Of a stretch of DNA of 64,000 nt, positions 59,837 to 64,000 are shown in pieces (within the stretch, counting starts at the first letter, position 1; every line of letters starts with the position of its first letter). Source of the DNA: Posidonia oceanica (taxonomy: Eukaryota > Streptophyta > Magnoliopsida > Alismatales > Posidoniaceae); assembly GCA_037176725.1 (NCBI GenBank), contig JAZBRS010000054.1, forward strand, positions 12,356,001 through 12,420,000, given 5' to 3'. Under the pieces are notes generated by a model. That model was not told the origin of the DNA, searched no databases, and saw only the letters and a list, made by a program, of their open reading frames with translations. The position numbers were made by a program, and so were the translations under genes.

Positions 59837-60539
59837 TTCATTGTTGACACCCCATTTTGACAGGCTGAATCAATTAGAATCCTCTGGTGACTTCTGGATC
59901 CAAATCTAGGTCCAAACCTACATATTCATTTTCATCCTTCTCTTCAAAACAAGCCCAAACTTAACCTAGAATCACACCTCTTTCCCAAGCCCAAAAACTA
60001 TAGGAAAACTCACCATCCCCAACTTAACAAACCCACCAAAAACCCCTAAAAATTTTCAAACCAAAACCACTCCCAAAAACCCTAGAAAACCTAGGTAAAA
60101 TTATCCTTTTTCTACACCTCAAAACCCTTCCAAAACCATCTCAAATCCAAACCCAAACCCTAGGTCCAACACTAGAGACCCTAGGCTACACACTCCCCAA
60201 ATTTCACCTCCTTTCTAAACCTCTAACCCCTTCATTTCTTCAAATTATCCTTTTCTCTCTCTTGGATTATTCTTTTCTCTCTCCTCTCTCTTTCCTGATT
60301 ATCCTCCTTCTTTTCACTCCCTTCTCTCTCTTTTTCTTGCTTGGCTGTAGGCCCACCTTGTGCATCTATCTCTTCTGCACCTTATTTGTATTTTTATTTT
60401 ATTTTTAGCTTATTTCTTGATTTTCTAAAAATTATTTTCTTTCCACTCCTCTCTTTCTTCTTTACTCCCTCATTTCTCCCTTTTTTTCTTCCTTTTCCTT
60501 TTCTTTTCCTTTCTCTTACTAAATCTCTAAAAAATCCTT

Positions 60540-61320
60540 AAAAACCTTTAAAACTCTAAAAACAAAAGGAAAACAAATCAAAATCCTAAAAAGAAATAAT
60601 TTAAAACTTAAACAAGCAATTAAAAACAAAAACCTAATTAAAATCAACTAAAACTAAAAACCATGAATGCAATCTAAAAAATGTAAAACAAACAAAAAGA
60701 AAATGCTATAAAATCAAGTAAAAACCAAAATATAATCAAAACAAACCAAAAGTAAAACCCAACTAAAAACAATCAAAAAACAAATCCTAAAAAGAAAGAA
60801 AACAATTTAAAATACTAAGGCAATTAATTAAGAAAATACTTAACCTAACAAATCTAAAAGAAACAATTTGAAAGCTTAACTAAAAAGAAAGAAAAAAGAA
60901 ACAATCAACAATCTAAAAACACTTAATTAAAAAACTTAACAAGAAAAAAAACTTAACTAAAAAATATTAAAATAACTTAACAAACAAAATTAAAAACAAA
61001 TCAAAGAAAACTTAAGAAAATACTAAAATCTAAAAAACCAAAGCTCACCCTAATTAATCTAAAAAAAACAACCCATTAAAAAATCCTAACTAAAAATCCC
61101 AACTTAACAAGAAGAATTTAATTAAAAAAAAAATTAAAAACTTAACAAACATTTAAACAATATCAAAAAACAATTAAAAGACAACTTAAATCCTAACTTA
61201 AATCAAACATTAAAACTCTTCTAACCCTAATTAACCAATTAAAAACGACCATTCAAAAACCTAATCTAAAACCCTAATTTTACACAACTACTTTAAAAAC
61301 ATTTTCAAAATATTTCTATT
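60540..61320. repeat. A-rich, almost G-free low-complexity tract
   Basis: Built of CTAAAAAC, AACTTAAC, AAAACAAAT words; G is very rare on the plus strand. Confidence 0.85.
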
Positions 61321-62999
61321 TTTATTTTTATTTTATTTTAATTTTCTTCTTCTTTCTCTTCTTCCTTTCTTTTTCATCCTTCCTTTCTTTCTTTTTTACT
61401 TCTTCTTTTGGTCCGGCCCACCTCTTCACCTCCTTCCTTCTTTCTTTTTTTTCCTTTTATTTTTTTCGCACGCGACCCAGCCCACGCCAGCCTTCTTTTT
61501 CCTCCACCCTTCTTCCTTTCTTCTTCCTTCATCTTCTTCTCCCTTCCTGCCAGCTCTCCCTCCTGCCTCTTCGAAATTCAACTTCTCCTTCCCTCTCGAT
61601 CACCTCACCTACTACTCACCTCCACTCTCTCTTCTCTCTGCGGATCTTTTGGGGGGGCATTTATTGCCCGTCGCCTCCAGCCGCTTCTCGTCTCCATCAA
61701 CAGCAGCCTCGCGTTGGTGGATTCAAAATCCCTGTGCGCTCATTTCTTCCTCCAACAGCCCCTGATAAAAGCCTCCACTCCACTCCTCCTTCAACGCCTT
61801 TTCGTCGTCCAGAGAAAGAGAGAGAAAATCCAAGGCTGAAGCCACCCAATTCCCCTTCCTTCCCTTACAAAAATTCAGTCCTCTTCTTCCTCTTTCATTT
61901 CACCCAATCCAGAACCCGTTCCACCCAGCAAACCTCCCCTATTTCCTCCCCCAATCTCACCCAGAACCCCAGCACTTCAACCCACCATTCCATAGCCCGA
62001 ACCACCCTGAAATCACCCCCTGACTACCCCATTTCCAACTCAGAACCCAACACCTCCTCTCCCCAAAATTCCTTACTCCACAGCTCACGAAATCCTACCC
62101 AAATACACCCAAAAATCCGCCTGAATCCCACCTTTCCAACCCTCCAAAACCCCACTCCAGCAGCTCCCCATAGCCGGAACCCATCACCACAAACACCTGT
62201 AACCATTCCTGCCAGAAAATCAACCCAGTCCCAATCTTCTTCTCTAGCCCACCACCGGCCCTTCCTAGCATCCAGACACCTTCACCCAACCTCCAGCAAG
62301 TCGCCGGCATCCTCCAACTGATCCAGAAGGCAGCAGACATCCATCCCAACCTCCGGCGACTTTGGCTGAACCCAAAAAAGCCATTTATCGCGCCGATCTG
62401 CAGAAGCTGCCTCCGATCATCCAACAAGCTCCGGAGCAACGCACTGAGCAGAACCAGACACCCACGGCAGCCGGACCAAGCTCACCGCCTTCTGCAAAAT
62501 CGACCAATGTCGGGGGGACTCCTCAGCCACGGAAACAAGTAAACTTCTTCATCCCTAAGCTAGTTCTCTCCCCTTCTTGCTTTTCCACCCCTCAGATAGG
62601 GGTTCTTCTCCCTCTTTCGCCGAATCAGCACCGCCGCTGACCTGTCTTCTCCGGCGAGCTCAAAGCTCGCTCGCCGCTCCGGTTAGCAGAAAGGACCTCC
62701 GTTGACCGCCCGAGGACCGCACGAGCCCCAGGAACGCAACCCTGCCTTCAGATCGCATCCTCGACGTCCCGATCACCTGGTCTGCTTCAGAGTTCTCTGT
62801 CAAGCTCCGTCATCTTCTCCGGCCATCTCCTGGCAACATCACGCCTCGCCGACGCTGCACTGACTTCCAGCTGTCTCCGGAGCATGCCGCCGCCGCATCA
62901 GCGCCTCTCCAGCAGCCCCGTTCCTCCTCTCCGGCCACTGGTAGCAATCTGCTACAATGGCCGTTCTTCTGAGCAATCACTGTTCCTTTAATTCTGTTA

Positions 63000-63900
63000 A
63001 CTAAGCTATTTTACCATAAATTGCATTTTCGCCTTCTATTTTTATTTTATTGCATTCTAGTCCTGCCATCGTTTAAGATTCATTTAAGTTTGAATTTAAA
63101 TCATATGAAATTGCATGAAAAATCTAAAAAAATTGTCTAACTGCTTTCCAGTCCTTCTACTGTGTTTTCTTTTTAAATTTATTTTAGTTCAGGTCCTGTA
63201 GTTTCTTATTTTTGCATTCCAGTCCTTTAATTAATAATCTCATTTAATATTCTGATTTTACCTTAGTAAATTGCATTTTTAATCCTGCACTTTTCTTTAT
63301 TTACATTTTAGTCCTCTGATCTGTTAATCAATGCATTTTTTTTCATCTTTTCATACTGCATTGCATTATTTCCCCTATACTTTCTGATTTTTGCACATAG
63401 GTCCCTCATTTGCATGCACAGCATCTGTTTTTAACATTTTTCCTTATAAAATTACATTTTAGACCCTGCATGTTTTAAAATTACACATAGATCCTCTGCA
63501 TGTTTATAAAACTCATTTAAATGCATATTTTTGTATATAAAATTGCATTTTAGACCCTACATATTTAAAAATTGCACTTAGATCCACTGTTTAATTCATA
63601 GACCATTTAAAATCCCAGTTTTCCTTTAAAATTGCATTTCAACCCCTGCATGTTTCAAAATTGCATGCTAATCCTCCACATGATTTCAAAACTTATTCAA
63701 ATGCATGTTTACCTTATAAAATTGCATTTTAAACCCTGTATTTTGCAAAATTGCATTCAGACCCCCTAGTTTTCAAAAACCTTGCATATAAGCCCTTAAC
63801 TTTTCAAAATCTTTGCATTTAGGTCCCAAGTTTTCTGAAAAGTCATTATTAGGTCCTTTCTTGCATTCCTGCATGCATTTGCACCCATACATCTTTGCAT
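63000..63900. repeat. Irregular tandem repeat with AAATTGCATTTTAGACCCTGCAT units
   Basis: Variants of TTGCATTT(T/C)A(G/A)ACCCTGCAT recur near 63460, 63540, 63630 and 63720, alternating with AAATTGCA(C/T)...AGATCC(A/T)C words. The period is roughly 80-120 bp and divergence is substantial. Confidence 0.75.
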
Positions 63901-64000
63901 TTGGTATTTTTACACACACTTAAGCATACTTAGCTCTCATTTACATGAGAAGACCTGTTTTGCACACCCCTAGGACCTCCTTTACACCTAGATCCATTTT

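Larger units (their letters stand above)
59842..64000 (+). mobile_element. Start of a large LTR-like element, runs off the window
   Basis: It begins TGTTGACACCCCATTTTGAC, the same terminal sequence (in opposite orientation) as the solo LTRs at 27554 and 36910. The following CCAAACC/AAGCCCAAAC-rich text also resembles the 39420-39560 end of the latter. No right end or coding domain is seen in the 4.16 kb present. Layout: C/A-rich to 60200, pyrimidine-rich to 60540, A-rich and nearly G-free to 61320, C/T-rich to ~62960, then an irregular tandem repeat to ~63900. Lineage (Tat/Ogre-like) is inferred. Confidence 0.55.

Noticed and set aside
61408..62640. Ser/Pro-rich open frames of 92-195 codons
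   Set aside because: Low-complexity C/T-rich sequence in an LTR-like block; open frames are expected by composition.

Overview
This is a nuclear segment of a flowering-plant genome. It holds a chloroplast protein gene (PsbS) with a transit peptide, GT-AG introns, GC-rich exons in AT-rich surroundings, and several plant LTR-retrotransposon groups. The GC-rich exons would suit a monocot, but nothing seen fixes the species. Most of the window is transposable-element sequence, much of it nested.

Host genes. Two multi-exon genes look intact. The first is an M20 amidohydrolase of the IAA-amino acid hydrolase (ILR1-like) family on the minus strand (14582 to 5921, 5 exons, 440 residues); a Ty1/copia element sits in its third intron. 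The second is PsbS, the 22-kDa photosystem II photoprotection protein, on the plus strand (32143-33348, 4 exons, 276 residues). A pair of duplicated short-chain dehydrogenase/reductase (SDR) genes of the secoisolariciresinol-dehydrogenase-like type (26653-30711 and 55943-57075) are both broken. They share one frameshift and each has private ones. A third SDR shard lies at 4861-5003 (minus), and a ribosomal protein S17 pseudogene lies at 4154-4365.

Left part (1-5900): a decayed hAT transposase, two abutting hAT-type non-autonomous elements with a smaller inverted-repeat element nested in the first, then the gene shards. Region 14.6-26 kb: no intact gene, but a 1.3-kb inverted-terminus element, a repeat-rich LTR-like block with tandem and palindromic repeats (17.4-20.8 kb), the 3' end of a copia element with its LTR (20.85-22.49 kb), and a ~0.92-kb tandem duplication (22.9-24.8 kb).

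Region 34.1-54.1 kb is a three-deep nest. A copia element (34092-54147, TSD GTTAT) holds a truncated copia in its 5' LTR, a 2.7-kb solo LTR in gag, and a SIRE-type copia (42797-53082, TSD GGTAG) in its RNase H region. The SIRE element is itself split in gag by a 2.2-kb solo LTR (TSD GTGAT). A similar 2.9-kb solo LTR (27554-30444) splits SDR copy A. The window ends inside a further LTR-like sequence of the same terminal type (59842-64000), with extreme strand asymmetry.

No new enzymatic or defence system is visible. The most interesting signals are the short palindromic motif arrays in the LTRs of three unrelated retrotransposon families, most strikingly the repeated 18-bp palindrome at 30064-30216; the shared and private lesions of the SDR pair; and the well-dated nest of insertions with readable target-site duplications.
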